Shown here piece after piece: positions 11,801 to 20,996 of a stretch of 22,118 nt of DNA. Below the pieces are notes generated by a model that did no database searches, was not told the origin of the DNA, and saw only the letters and a program-made list of their open reading frames with translations. This stretch comes from Saccoglossus kowalevskii (Eukaryota > Hemichordata > Enteropneusta > Harrimaniidae): NCBI RefSeq assembly GCF_000003605.2, contig NW_003125391.1:31460-53577 (forward strand), in the 5' to 3' direction. How positions within the stretch are numbered: the first letter of the stretch is position 1; each line of letters starts with the position of its first letter. A program made the position numbers and the translations under genes.

Positions 11801-14800
11801 TTCAAGTTTTTCGCATTGTGGGCGAAACTAAAAAATGTTTCCACACATGTTTACACCAACGGCATTTTAACACTGAAGTAAACATTTTTCGTTTCCCTGT
11901 TATGATTATCGTGCTGATAGAATTGCGATGCAATTGGCAAACAACACTGCTGTTGCTGTCATCGATAACTAACTTTTCAAAATACACAAACATATAATGC
12001 TTGGTTAATTAAAAATAAAAAAATAACCTGGAAATTATCGAAAAATCGGCAATAAGATGCTGTTTTAAACACCGCGGAAAAATCATGCACTCTGCGATGC
12101 CATCTTGATTACCTTAATCGGAAACCCCCTTGTCAGCTAGAATGCACAGGTAGCGATGTCGCAAACTACGTTGTATGGTCGTGATCGGCGGCCTCTGGTA
12201 CTAAGGAACTCTATGAATGAGGTATTTCCAGAGGTCAGGAGTTCGTTTAATTTGCATCGACCTGTCTCGTCTGTAGTTGAATGAAACGTGCATCGATTTA
12301 CAATAGTTCCCCTTCCAATGTGACTTCATTTCGAATTTGTTTCACCGGCGTTTGGGTGATTGAGTAGTAAAAACTGCGAATAGCCGTTGTGTAGTAAAAT
12401 ATTAGGGCCCATTTCAACCTGCTCGTCTAACTTCGCACGATCCACGGAAACTGCGTCATACAAAGTATTTTTTTAAAGGTTTGAGGGAAGGTAAATTTAG
12501 ACTCAACCCACCCAATGGCGATCGCTATGTTTATATAACTGTATGAATATCTCATCGGCTTTACGTAATTCATTGTATCCCGCCCTCAGTGGAATTGATA
12601 ACACGACGCCATGACAGTTTTCACGCAAGGCTGAGACTTTGCGGACGATTTTTCGTCTGTTTCCCTCGAATTGTAAATATTTTTTATTTTATTTTTTTAC
12701 CTTACGATTTAACATCGGCAAATTACGGTGTATGGTGTATTTCTAGGAGTTTCTGTTACACATATGAAGCGAATGATTCGTTTTAAAACTTATTTTTACA
12801 AAATGACGATTATCTCAGTTTCAATTTTTACTCAAAATTTCAACTTTAAAACTATTTAACTTCTAGACGGTTCATTTGTTTTCAATGAAATTTTCAGGGG
12901 TCATTATTCAGGTCTATCCTAAGTAAATGGCTTCGTATGGTTTCACTGTCTTCATTGGAACAGAAACAATAGAGCTGCCAATTAGCGGCTCTCAACTGTG
13001 AACGATTTATAAAATGTGAATGTTTCAAAGAGCACTGTGTATAAACTTTTCAATGGAAACACTAACAAATAAGCCATTATGTTCCTAGTTAACAGAAGTT
13101 TTAAATAAGTGTTCTTAAATTAAAATCAAGGTATTCATTCAAAGGTAAATAGTTTTAAATGCACTTTCGCCTAAAATGCATGATTTTAACCCAAAATCCA
13201 CACCACTTAATATGGTATCATAGTAAATTATTGTAAACCATAAAACTCAAAAGTTTAAATAAAACTCTTCCAAATGATATATAACTTGATGGGTAAAAGT
13301 GATATTTTACTCATGTAATTACAGTAATCAGAGCCAATTAGAAATATAGTCTTCCAACCTGCATCTCTACCTTAAAGTTATTGAATATGTTCTTGTTTAG
13401 CAAACAAAGATCCAGAAAATGTATGATCACCGAAATACGTTTTGCACAAAAAATGTATCAGACATTCATGAAAATTATTGATTCATTTGCTATTGGTTTC
13501 CATGGTAAAACAAATTACTCATATGTTAAACAGTGAATGTCACTGTTGTCTCTTCTGACTTTTTATGTGCAAATTGCAAGTGTGAGTGTTGACATACAGT
13601 GGATTTTTTGCCACAGAAATCATAGGTTTTAATAAATTGTAAACTTAGAAAATCACTGAAATAAACTACCCGGGTTACCGTATTAAAATTGAAATGTAAA
13701 CATCAATTATCACTACAGGTAAAGCAGGGGGAGTATTTAATGTACTTACCGTTTTTCTTTAGTTTCGCCACAAAGTTTGCGTCCCCAGTCACCGTTTAAG
13801 AAGCTAGGATCAACAAAAGCATTTGTCTGCTTAAACATGAACTACATGAAAATTGCCATAAAAATCAAATTGTACTGTTTATATTAAACGGAAAGGGTCA
13901 TTTTCAAAAGAATCTCACTATAAATGTGTCATGGTCATTGTTCTCATAGTCCCAGTGAATCGTGTTATGTGTATACCTCATGAGCGCAGGGTGCGATCCA
14001 TCTGGTTTCGTGTCATCCATTGATAGTAATGGGCCATCTGAGAGAACACTTCCACATAATCCTTGAATCAATGCGTTAAATAAAGAAATGTGCGTTAAAA
14101 AAAGCTTTCTTGGAGGAAAATGTCACAATCCGATATTATTAGTATTTTGTTTAACGGGCATCTTATTATTATCATGGATTCTGAACGAAACGTAGTTCTT
14201 TGATTACTGGTAGTATATAATTACAATATCTTTCTTCGTGAGATTATTATAGGACACAACATTTGATAAAATATTGATGGAAACAATGAGCACATATTTG
14301 GTTATTGACAAATTCGCTAAAATGAGATTTCGTATCAGCATTCTTACCTTTTTCTATCCAGAATCTTTTTTCATAGTACATGAATGTTTTTATACAGCAA
14401 CCCATGGGAATCCGCTGTAGCATCTGCAAGGGATACAATTGCCTCAAATAATTCAGCAGCGATGCACACGCTTAGTTGGCGCGACGTTCGAGTTTGAATT
14501 TTTACATCAATTTGTTGGTTTATATCGAGTTTGGAGTAAATGTTCAATAAATGAAGCGTTCATTAACAGTAATTCATTCATTTTAGTACAATTAGGAGGG
14601 CGGAATGTCCAGTGTCCGTTATTATTACACATTCTTCAAAAGCTTTGCATGGTTTCCCGAGCGCACAGAGTGCACATACGTTCCAGACGTATTGTTATGA
14701 ACGATACTGGACAAATTAAAAGAGAAATTGACAACACCGGTGCCCGCACATTCGCTTTCTCACTTATTCATATGTTATCTCGCATATAGTCACTTTTTCT

Positions 14801-17800
14801 GTGAGAATTTAATGTTTAAGGATCGAGATTGATTCACCGCCGTTATACACGTTCTTATTGGTGGCTTCTGGCAAAGCTGGCGACAAAACGACTCTATATT
14901 AATAGGTTGATTCTTAAGAAACACTGCCATGTACCGCGGAACGGTTGCGTCGACAACTGACACAGGGTTTATACATCAAACAAGTTACGCACCTGTATTC
15001 GTACAGACGGAAGAGGCGGAGCAAATTCCACGCGATTCAATAGATTCTGCGGTAAAGCACATACTACGTAGGAGCCCTGAAACAGTCGTTGACAGTCAAT
15101 TATAGTAGATGTGGAGAAGATAATGGCCATAGTGCATGTCATTTACATTGATTCATCATTCATCAAATGCCCACAAAATTGTAATAAACAAGTACATTTT
15201 TGTATATATGAAACACAGATTATTGATACGTTGTATGCCATACCTTGTAAACGCCCCAATCTGACGTTGTAACAATTACTTCGTTATTGCCTTGTTCTAG
15301 TTTTACTACAGCTCTTGACAGCACTACATTTTCTGTGGGAGAAGTAATAGGTATAGACAGGTAGTTAAAGGCAACAATGAGACAAAGTCAATAGTTTACA
15401 TCACTAGTTTGTCCACAATAGCCAGGAGTACAAAATGGGTAGAATATCACTTATAATATCTTAAACATTGACTGGTTCATATAATTGGCCAATAAAAAAG
15501 TAGACGATCTTATTCCCAAATGACCGTTGAGATGTCGTTGAGAGTGCGGGAACCATGACAATTGTATTTGTTTGTTTGTTTTTCCGCCATGGCGTCAACA
15601 GTGCCAAATATTATGTCAAAGTAGATCAAGTGTTTTATATTGCACAATCAATAACGCGTCTTCTTTCATCTCACATTTGGGAATTGGTGTTAGTGTGACG
15701 TCAGAGTGGATTCGCTGGGAATCAGTTGATATTTTCACATTTGTGTTATATATTATCCACGCTAGGCAGGTATTTCGGAATATATATGATGCTGCCGAGC
15801 CATCGGTAGTTCGACATCAAGATTCGGCATATTTTTGACATAGAAACAAATAATATGACCCCCGCGACAATAGTGAAAGGCGTTTTCTAATTCGAACATT
15901 TATTATACACAGATGTTTAAGACAAGTCCTATCTTTATGTTACAGCGACTCTATGTGATCAATGGCAATAAACTGCGGTCTGGTACCCTGCCTAGTTTTT
16001 AACGCTGGGGGCGTTTAAGAAATCGAAGCGTAGTGCGCCGCAAGTGACGGAATGGGAAAGAAACCCAGACTACTTACTCAAGGATTAGGACACGGTGGTT
16101 TAATGGCGAGACAAAAGTCGAGACACGCATCAAGATCAGTTTATGTTGTGCAGGGTGTAGCATAAGGTTATATATACCATCACGTATTAAATGGTAATAA
16201 TTCATTTCTATTATCATGATTCATATAAATTTGTCTTACCAATTCCAATGATTTTCGCTAATTTCTCGCTTATCTGCTGTGCTCCGCCAACTATTTTCTG
16301 TTCCTGAAAGCAGAAGAAATATATAGTTATCAATGAGAAAAAGGAATAAATAATAAAAAATCAAATACGGATGTATGTAAGCATTTACATTAGTAGGTTT
16401 CATGTTCATAAACTATAATTCGCGGAATGGAATAATGATTCAAACAAATGTACCAGCTCTTTAAATTACTGAACACAATACTGAAAAGTTTTCAAATGTA
16501 AACATATTTTGCAATATGTGGTTATAATTTATTTGAATCAAGCAGATTTTGGTGTCTTAAAATCAACTAACGCAGTCATGAATAAAACATTCATCACATC
16601 ATATGAGTCTTCAATACCTGTGCGCCTCCTTCCACAAGATGTACTTGCAAAACTCCTGCAGCGAAACAAAAGAGAGTTAATTTTCAATTCATGAAAACAC
16701 AAGTGACGCATTCGTTAAATATGTCTGAGTGATAAACAGCATAAAACATAATTATTACCTCCAGCGCAACGAATATACCAGAGGAAATACAGAAATGATA
16801 AATCACGTGACTCGACGGCAAAATTGATTCTCACAAAAATATCTGCGTACGCTCTTGTTACCCTAGAATGCAACACAGGAAAAAAATAATCAGTATTATA
16901 ATGCCGAGCACCATTATTGAAACACCGGGTTCTCATTGGTCGATCGATACCACGTGCTGCCCTGTGTTATCAGACGATATGTTAGGGAGGTCAAAACACG
17001 AAAATACAAACATGAATGTGTGTGACTCACATATGTTCTTTGTTTTATCACATTTATACGGATCGTTTAAACAACAAATCCTCCACAATTTTTTCACGTA
17101 AATACTGCTTATTTTCGTTAATATAGGTAATTACCTATGAGCGTGTGAACGTTCTAAACAAGTGTCTAAGTACGGCACACTCAGCACAGTGTCGATTTCT
17201 TCAATCCGAATCCACCACTGCAAGTTTGATCAATTTTTCGATAGCCCAGGATAATAATAATTAATTAAAATAAAGGACCCCAGACTGTCTATTATTGTGC
17301 GATAATAGGGCTCAGCTATGGGATTTACTTAAATAATAAGCTCAACTACGTCGTAAATCCCCTCCTTGATCTGGTATTTAAACAATAATGAGTCCCACGC
17401 AACGCAATATTGAATGAGAAGCAAATGAGCGATTTCAACAAATGTACGGTATTTAATTTAGGGGCATTTGTTAAAATTAATTTACTTCTGAATAGCAGTT
17501 TCAATACGCGTTATAATACAAGCGAACAGACAGTCAAAATTACTCCGATGTTTCAGCAGCGCAGAATCTTGCAATAATAAGGCTCAGACTATTAATAATA
17601 CTAGTCTGACAATAATAAGGTTATACACAGTTACATATCCATCATAGTGGGGAAACAAACTACACCATGTATAAAACCAATTGGGGTATGAGTTTTCAAG
17701 AAGAAGTCGAAAATGACATTGTTTTTAATGAAAATAATCATTACAAATAATTCTAGATGTCTATCCAAGGTACATAGGTATATAACAAATATTAAACCAA

Positions 17801-19898
17801 TCGGAGTAAAAGTTTTTCAAGAAGAAGGCGAAAATAACATTTAGAACGAAGATTAACAAAATAATCATTACAAATAAAAAAAATGAATATATCGTCACAA
17901 AATGATAAAATATCACAGGGGTCAACCCAATGAACACAATTATGTACCAAGTATAGAAGCAATAAAGTTACCTGTTGTCATGAAGAAATCATTTGAAAAA
18001 GTGGATGCGGGGCGCTGGACGACAACAACAACAACGATGACGGACATACAGGTCCGCTTGTCATCTTTGATGACAGGGAAACGAATAAAGCTATGACGTC
18101 ATAGGAACTTCTAATTCTGATTCTTCAAATACAGTGGTGATTTATAACACGCAATAAATGGGCAGTACGTCGGGGTTTTTTTCTTCCCTAAATAATGATG
18201 ATCTATATCAAGTTTGTATCGGATGTATTCACATGTGCATTCCTATATAACAATGTCTATGCATCACGTATAGTAACTAACCTATGAAAGATTATCACAG
18301 TATTATGAGAATGAAGGCAACCTACTTAGTCCAACACATTTCATCAAACCATGTCGTGCACGTCATACTGTCCCATTCTTCAGCGTTGGGGCAATCCCAT
18401 GGTGCTTCGGGTGGTACCTGAATTGATAAAATATGACAGTAAGTACTCTATGTATGTATAACATAACATATCAAACTACCATGACTTTCCTCACGTTCGA
18501 CCTCAAAGACATCGACCACTGATACTACGATACACGTGAAAAGTTGGGAAGGGCTCGATGTTAATTACAAATACCACCCAGTCCCGTATAAGTGAGTGCA
18601 CGCAAAAAAATGTTGCCATCTGAAACGCATAACGGTTATAAATATTTACCTGCATGGCAAGTTTATCAATTGTCCGGAACAGATTGTTTGAATCCATGCG
18701 TGCTATTGGATTGGACCAATTAGGCATATCGTCGTTACTTATTGTCCGTTTCCCCTGAAAAGCAAATAATTAACTACAACATTTGATTGCATGTGTGAGT
18801 GCTGTATTCAAAATAGCGTTGTTAATGTACCACCGTCACTACGCAGCGCGTTCGAATCTCGCGTAAACAATAAATATATATCACACGTGTTGTTTACGTT
18901 GCGTGGGACCCATATCGAACACGACATTTGATATCATTTTGATGGAAACAATAAAAGGATGTTCTGTTGATGTATGACAGTATGTGTGTGTCTGTGTAAT
19001 CAATGTTGTGACGACTTTTATTCAGTAACACACGCACCAAGTGACGATAACTAGACCAAGTGACGACCCTCGCAATTTTCCATAATTTATAATATCTAAT
19101 TGAATTTATAATTAGATTTATAATAATAATAATAATAATATTTAATTGAATTTAACTTTAGTTTGCTAGTGAATGAGTAAGGTATGTTACGATACCAACC
19201 ACAGTCTGAATGATAACACTTTCTTCTTCTGTAACGCGATACGTTTCAATTCCCAGTTCTTTCAATAATTGTGCCAATCTGTATTGCGTGGCACCGACAA
19301 ACATTGCACCAAGATCCACATAACCAATAGATTCATCCTTGAAAAAAAAATATATTACACCAAGGAGATTTACTTACCGATCAAAATTATTTAGCATCGC
19401 ACAGTTCGGTTTGACTAAATGTATTTATTGGATTTCTGGAATAATGATAAATATGAATAATGGCGTGTTTTATACCGAGTGTACTATAGGAGATGAATAA
19501 TTGGATATAGGTATTACACTAAAGACAAATATATAGTAACACATTTATACAATTGTTTCAGTATTGCCTACAGGGGTCGTTATAGGATAAAACGGGCCAG
19601 ACACTTACTTAGATTGATATTTATATACACTTCGCGACTAATAATTTCAGAATTACCGTGCATTGATAAAATACGTATCCATACTCGTAGATGACACACT
19701 GTGGCAGTTTGCATTATACCTTATTTGGAGATGAGGAACTCAAAAATTGGCTACTTTTATACATTTTGTTGAGATTGAAATATTTTAATAAAGCCTAACT
19801 TACCCTCAGAGTAAGCGTTCTTCCGCCAACACGATCTCTTGCTTCTAACACTGTGACCTTCAACCCGTATTGCTTAAGTATTCGAGCAGCTATCAGAC
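8699..19898 (-). CDS. MAO: Monoamine oxidase (flavin-containing), 17 coding exons, first exon missing
   Basis: Flavoenzyme that oxidatively deaminates biogenic amines (serotonin, catecholamines, tyramine, phenylethylamine) to aldehyde, ammonia and H2O2 on the mitochondrial outer membrane. Exons on the minus strand: 19804-19898, 19200-19337, 18650-18754, 18326-18417, 16759-16862, 16618-16655, 16240-16303, 15244-15332, 14993-15076, 14348-14423, 13977-14061, 13750-13803, 11008-11065, 10627-10724, 9525-9636, 9342-9410, 8699-8893. All junctions are GT/AG with matching phases and no internal stop, giving 518 residues; human MAO is about 520-527, so only some 20-25 N-terminal residues are missing. 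Visible: ARDRVGGRT (FAD site), [11 protein letters not shown] (flavin-contact Lys), [16 protein letters not shown] (covalent FAD Cys and first cage Tyr), [17 protein letters not shown] (second cage Tyr) and a C-terminal hydrophobic anchor. It looks intact and functional. An invertebrate MAO precedes the vertebrate A/B split, so neither letter is assigned. Confidence 0.95.
8941..9147. mobile_element. 207-bp MITE with TA target duplication, in MAO last intron
   Basis: Ends are inverted repeats: CTGTAAA...TAATTATTCACTGGGTTT on the left, and on the right AAACCCAGTGAAAATTA...TTTACAG. TA flanks both sides (8939-8940 and 9148-9149), as expected for a TA-targeting DNA transposon family. Inside, the ACTGGGTTTTAATTT motif recurs at 8959-8979 (forward) and 9003-9023, 9068-9090 and 9108-9133 (reverse), so the element can fold back. 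It has no coding capacity and sits between MAO exons 17 and 18. Confidence 0.75.
9342..9410 (-). CDS. MAO: MAO exon 17
   Basis: Acceptor TTTTCAG, donor GTAAGT, 69 bp, phase 0/0. Encodes [20 protein letters not shown] followed by ESK. Corresponds to vertebrate [21 protein letters not shown]; charged linker leading into the membrane tail. Confidence 0.88.
9525..9636 (-). CDS. MAO: MAO exon 16: second FAD/cage segment
   Basis: Acceptor ATATATAG, 112 bp, phase 2 in and phase 0 out, with the weak donor GTTATA. Encodes [20 protein letters not shown] then [24 protein letters not shown] binds the flavin; the Tyr of TGYMDGA matches human MAO-A Tyr444, the second cage residue. Confidence 0.97.
10627..10724 (-). 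CDS. MAO: MAO exon 15: covalent-FAD cysteine
   Basis: Acceptor CCAACTAG, donor GTAAGT, 98 bp, phase 0 in and phase 2 out. Encodes [20 protein letters not shown] then [13 protein letters not shown]. The Cys of SGGCY corresponds to human MAO-A Cys406 / MAO-B Cys397, which binds FAD through an 8-alpha-thioether; the following Tyr is one wall of the aromatic cage. This pentapeptide separates true MAOs from other amine oxidases. Confidence 0.97.
11008..11065 (-). CDS. MAO: MAO exon 14
   Basis: Acceptor TCGTTTCAG, donor GTGAGT, 58 bp, phase 2 in and phase 0 out. Encodes [19 protein letters not shown], matching vertebrate KKICELYAKVLGSQEALH. It is preceded by the largest complete intron of the gene, 2684 bp. 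Confidence 0.94.
11066..13749 (-). other. MAO intron 13 (2684 bp)
   Basis: Largest intron fully in the window. Mostly AT-rich and unremarkable; 11400-11600 and 12100-12600 are less AT-rich. No coding exon, RNA gene or repeat array was recognised inside it. Confidence 0.7.
13750..13803 (-). CDS. MAO: MAO exon 13
   Basis: Acceptor TTGATCCTAG, donor GTAAGT, 54 bp, phase 2 in and phase 2 out. Encodes [19 protein letters not shown], replacing vertebrate [20 protein letters not shown]. Acceptors further upstream (at CAG or AAG) would break the frame with a stop; only this one joins exon 12 cleanly. The length matches human exon 10 as I remember it. Confidence 0.9.
13977..14061 (-). CDS. MAO: MAO exon 12: substrate-specificity loop
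   Basis: Acceptor TTGATTCAAG (poor pyrimidine tract), donor GTATAC, 85 bp, phase 1 in and phase 2 out. Encodes [20 protein letters not shown] followed by GSHPALM. The residue aligned with human MAO-A Ile335 / MAO-B Tyr326 is Leu. Confidence 0.92.
14348..14423 (-). CDS. MAO: MAO exon 11: flavin-contact lysine
   Basis: Acceptor CCCTTGCAG, donor GTAAGA, 76 bp, phase 0 in and phase 1 out. Encodes [20 protein letters not shown] then FWIEKG. The Lys in CCIKTF matches human MAO-A Lys305, which holds water next to flavin N5. 84+76 bp equals the 160 bp I recall for human exon 8. Confidence 0.95.
14993..15076 (-). CDS. MAO: MAO exon 10
   Basis: Acceptor TGTTTCAG, donor GTGCGT, 84 bp, phase 0/0. Encodes [20 protein letters not shown] followed by PLPSVRIQ, matching the vertebrate YVINAIPPTL...IHFRPELP segment. 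Confidence 0.93.
15244..15332 (-). CDS. MAO: MAO exon 9
   Basis: Acceptor TCTCCCACAG, donor GTATGG, 89 bp, phase 1 in and phase 0 out. Encodes [20 protein letters not shown] followed by [10 protein letters not shown]. It aligns with the vertebrate [20 protein letters not shown] segment. Confidence 0.9.
16240..16303 (-). CDS. MAO: MAO exon 8
   Basis: Acceptor TTTCAG, donor GTAAGA, 64 bp, phase 0 in and phase 1 out. Encodes [20 protein letters not shown], matching vertebrate [20 protein letters not shown]. Together with the next exon it corresponds to a single vertebrate exon 7. Confidence 0.93.
16618..16655 (-). CDS. MAO: MAO exon 7 (38-bp micro-exon)
   Basis: Very short exon, acceptor CGCTGCAG, donor GTATTG. 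Encodes (G)[12 protein letters not shown]. It continues vertebrate exon 6 (RIFSVTNGGQ), and 104+38 bp equals the 142 bp I recall for that human exon. At the position of human MAO-A Phe208 / MAO-B Ile199, a substrate-selectivity residue, the sequence has His. Confidence 0.88.
16759..16862 (-). CDS. MAO: MAO exon 6 (5' part of vertebrate exon 6)
   Basis: Acceptor TTCTAG, donor GTAATA, 104 bp, phase 2 in and phase 1 out. Encodes [20 protein letters not shown] followed by [25 protein letters not shown] corresponds to FLWYVKQCGG of vertebrate MAO, part of the substrate domain. Confidence 0.93.
17571..17620. repeat. Direct repeats flanking a 24-bp near-palindrome
   Basis: CAATAATAAGG occurs at 17572-17582 and 17610-17620. 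Between them lies 17585-17608, a near-perfect palindrome (CAGACTA ... TAGTCTG). A variant, GATAATAGGGCTCAG at 17301-17315, resembles the left side (AATAATAAGGCTCAG). Confidence 0.6.
17674..17877. repeat. Diverged tandem duplication, about 120-bp period
   Basis: Copy 1 (17674-17750) and copy 2 (17794-17877) share AAACCAAT, GTTTTCAAGAAGAAG or its one-base-longer variant, CGAAAAT, ACATT and the closing AATAATCATTACAAATAA. Copy 2 has a few bases inserted in the middle. Neither copy keeps an open frame across its length. Confidence 0.8.
18091..18104. promoter_or_regulatory. Perfect CRE-like palindrome
   Basis: CTATGACGTCATAG is a 14-bp perfect palindrome with the full TGACGTCA core bound by CREB/ATF proteins, inside MAO intron 5. 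Only the motif is seen; function is unproven. Confidence 0.35.
18326..18417 (-). CDS. MAO: MAO exon 5
   Basis: Acceptor ATTCAG, donor GTAGGT, 92 bp, leaves phase 2. Encodes [18 protein letters not shown] and ends FDEMCWTK. It corresponds to vertebrate VPTDAPWEAQHADKWDKM; CWTK is identical. Confidence 0.94.
18650..18754 (-). CDS. MAO: MAO exon 4
   Basis: Acceptor TTTTCAG, donor GTAAAT, 105 bp, phase 0/0. Encodes [20 protein letters not shown] followed by [15 protein letters not shown]. It matches the vertebrate segment [20 protein letters not shown]. A 74-codon reading frame at 18503-18727 overlaps this exon in the correct frame and runs on into the intron. Confidence 0.94.
19119..19141. repeat. 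TAA trinucleotide microsatellite
   Basis: About seven uninterrupted TAA units in MAO intron 3, embedded in AATTGAATTTA-rich sequence. Likely length-polymorphic. Confidence 0.9.
19200..19337 (-). CDS. MAO: MAO exon 3: FAD-binding domain
   Basis: Acceptor TTTTTTTTTCAAG, 138 bp, phase 0 at both ends. Encodes [18 protein letters not shown], matching the vertebrate stretch that reads VDVGGAYVGPTQ, then [10 protein letters not shown]. The donor is weak (GTTGGT); it was chosen because it keeps the frame and gives exactly the length I recall for human exon 3. Two other GTs lie within a few bases: one would drop a single Val in frame, the other breaks the frame. Confidence 0.93.
19804..19898 (-). CDS. 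MAO: MAO exon 2: FAD-binding Rossmann segment
   Basis: Acceptor CTTACAG and donor GTAAGT; enters in phase 1, ends in phase 0, 95 bp. Encodes [13 protein letters not shown] followed by [11 protein letters not shown], the second half of the FAD dinucleotide fold; the GxGxxG loop itself lies in the missing upstream exon. The length equals human exon 2 as I remember it. It is the most upstream MAO exon I can find: nothing on the minus strand from 19899 to 22118 encodes a GAGISG-like loop. Confidence 0.95.
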
Positions 19899-20326
19899 CT
19901 GTAAGACGGCAAAGTTGAATTAAAAAAATACAAAGATGTAAATGTTCTCAGTTGTTATGGGCCAAATTATGTCACTCACTCTGACATAACAATGAACTTT
20001 CTAGACTTATCATTTAATCCATATTCAGTAATATGGGTACTGTATATAGTCACGTGGTTTCACAGTACTGGTGACACAGCATTTACAACACATTGAAAAA
20101 TGTGTTCAAAACACCTAATCATCATCGATAAACATGTTACACATTCAATTTGATTGGCTGAATATTAAGATTGGTTTTGAAAATCAGTCATCCTGAGTAT
20201 TGCGAATGTGGGGTAGGCAGAGAGAGTTTCTATATTTTGCTTGAACATATTTTGTTAGAATTCTGTGTGATCAAATAAAGCATTTTACTGGCGTTATGTA
20301 CAACGTCGCATGGGGCCAATGAACAA

Positions 20327-20567
20327 GACGCGAAGTGTGGCACGCTTTCTCCACTAGAACTAACCGGATGACAGTCTAACTACCTATATAAACAATGGAA
20401 TGCTCTGCTTATCAATGTTCATCATAAATAATACTATTTACTCAAAAAAACACCATTGTACATTGTCATTAGTAGTGTTCACGCTACACGAAGTTCGGGG
20501 TAAAATTTAAAAGGCGACAGTCTCGCGCCACGCATGCGCGAGATATTAGAGTCGCATATAAACAAAG
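20327..20567 (+). promoter_or_regulatory. Probable CpG-type promoter for a plus-strand gene
   Basis: Locally CpG-richer. Contains CCAAT (20335-20339), an NRF1-like site CACGCATGCGCG (20529-20540), a TATAAA (20557-20562) and a YY1-like AAGATGGCGAC (20565-20575) that overlaps the first ATG of the downstream exon. NRF1 and YY1 motifs placed this way are typical of animal housekeeping-gene starts. The positions are seen; the promoter role is inferred. Confidence 0.5.
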
Positions 20568-20632
20568 ATGGCGACTTTGACTGTTGCGCAGATCAACGAG
20601 TACAAACTGAGACGTCACCAAGCTTCAATTAG
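20568..20632 (+). CDS. Candidate first coding exon of an unidentified plus-strand gene
   Basis: ATG in an AAGATGGCG context opens MATLTVAQINEYKLRRHQAS plus I, then a donor AG|GTATGT at 20633 in phase 2. Without splicing the frame stops five codons later. The peptide looks like a soluble, helical N-terminus; I do not recognise the family. No following exon could be identified before 22118; GCAGGACTCC after an AG at 21381 was considered and not convincing. It lies inside or upstream of MAO intron 1 on the opposite strand. Confidence 0.45.
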
Positions 20633-20888
20633 GTATGTTTTCACGTGATTGGAAAATATCGAAGGAGTCACCGGCGGTAATTAGTGCAATTAGTCATTAG
20701 TCGAGCCTAGGTCAAACCTCATACTTGAAATTCCATTAGAAAGAGCGCATTGAATTGTGGGAAAATCAATGTTTATCAACACAATTGTCGCACATACACA
20801 GCGCATTTTTATGGAAATTTGGACAGGTCTTAGACATGTTAAATGTGAAACAGGCTTCAAAGTGATTTTCTGTGACAATATTTGAACT

Positions 20889-20996
20889 AGCCTGACGAGG
20901 TCACGTGAGTTATGCCCACTGCGTGCTCCAAACCCAGTTAGTGATATCTGATGCCGTTCGGCCGGCGAGGGCCTACTCACGCCCACATGTCAGGCT
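20889..20996. mobile_element. Possible 108-bp MITE
   Basis: Ends AGCCTGAC at 20889-20896 and GTCAGGCT at 20989-20996 are perfect inverted repeats. Similarity extends inward through CGTGAGT and GCCC on both sides. Near-identical ATATTTGAAC (20878-20887) and ATATTTCAAC (20997-21006) flank it and could be a diverged target duplication, though one base separates the left copy from the element. Confidence 0.45.

Larger units (their letters stand above)
16863..18325 (-). other. MAO intron 5 (1463 bp), repeat-bearing
   Basis: Separates the CWTK exon from the [10 protein letters not shown] exon. It contains the direct-repeat/palindrome cluster near 17571-17620, the diverged tandem duplication at 17674-17877 and a perfect CRE-like palindrome at 18091. 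No exon was found inside. Confidence 0.7.

Noticed and set aside
12100-12120. YY1-like CAAGATGGC with ATG on the minus strand
   Set aside because: The frame reads only five codons after Met before a stop, with no donor in between.
13804-13838. Upstream acceptors for MAO exon 13 (CAG or AAG)
   Set aside because: Joined to exon 12 they hit an in-frame stop before the conserved [11 protein letters not shown] segment.
14439-14789. 116-codon plus-strand frame in a MAO intron
   Set aside because: It overlaps the splice acceptor region of exon 11, has no recognisable domain, and antisense frames of this length are expected by chance.
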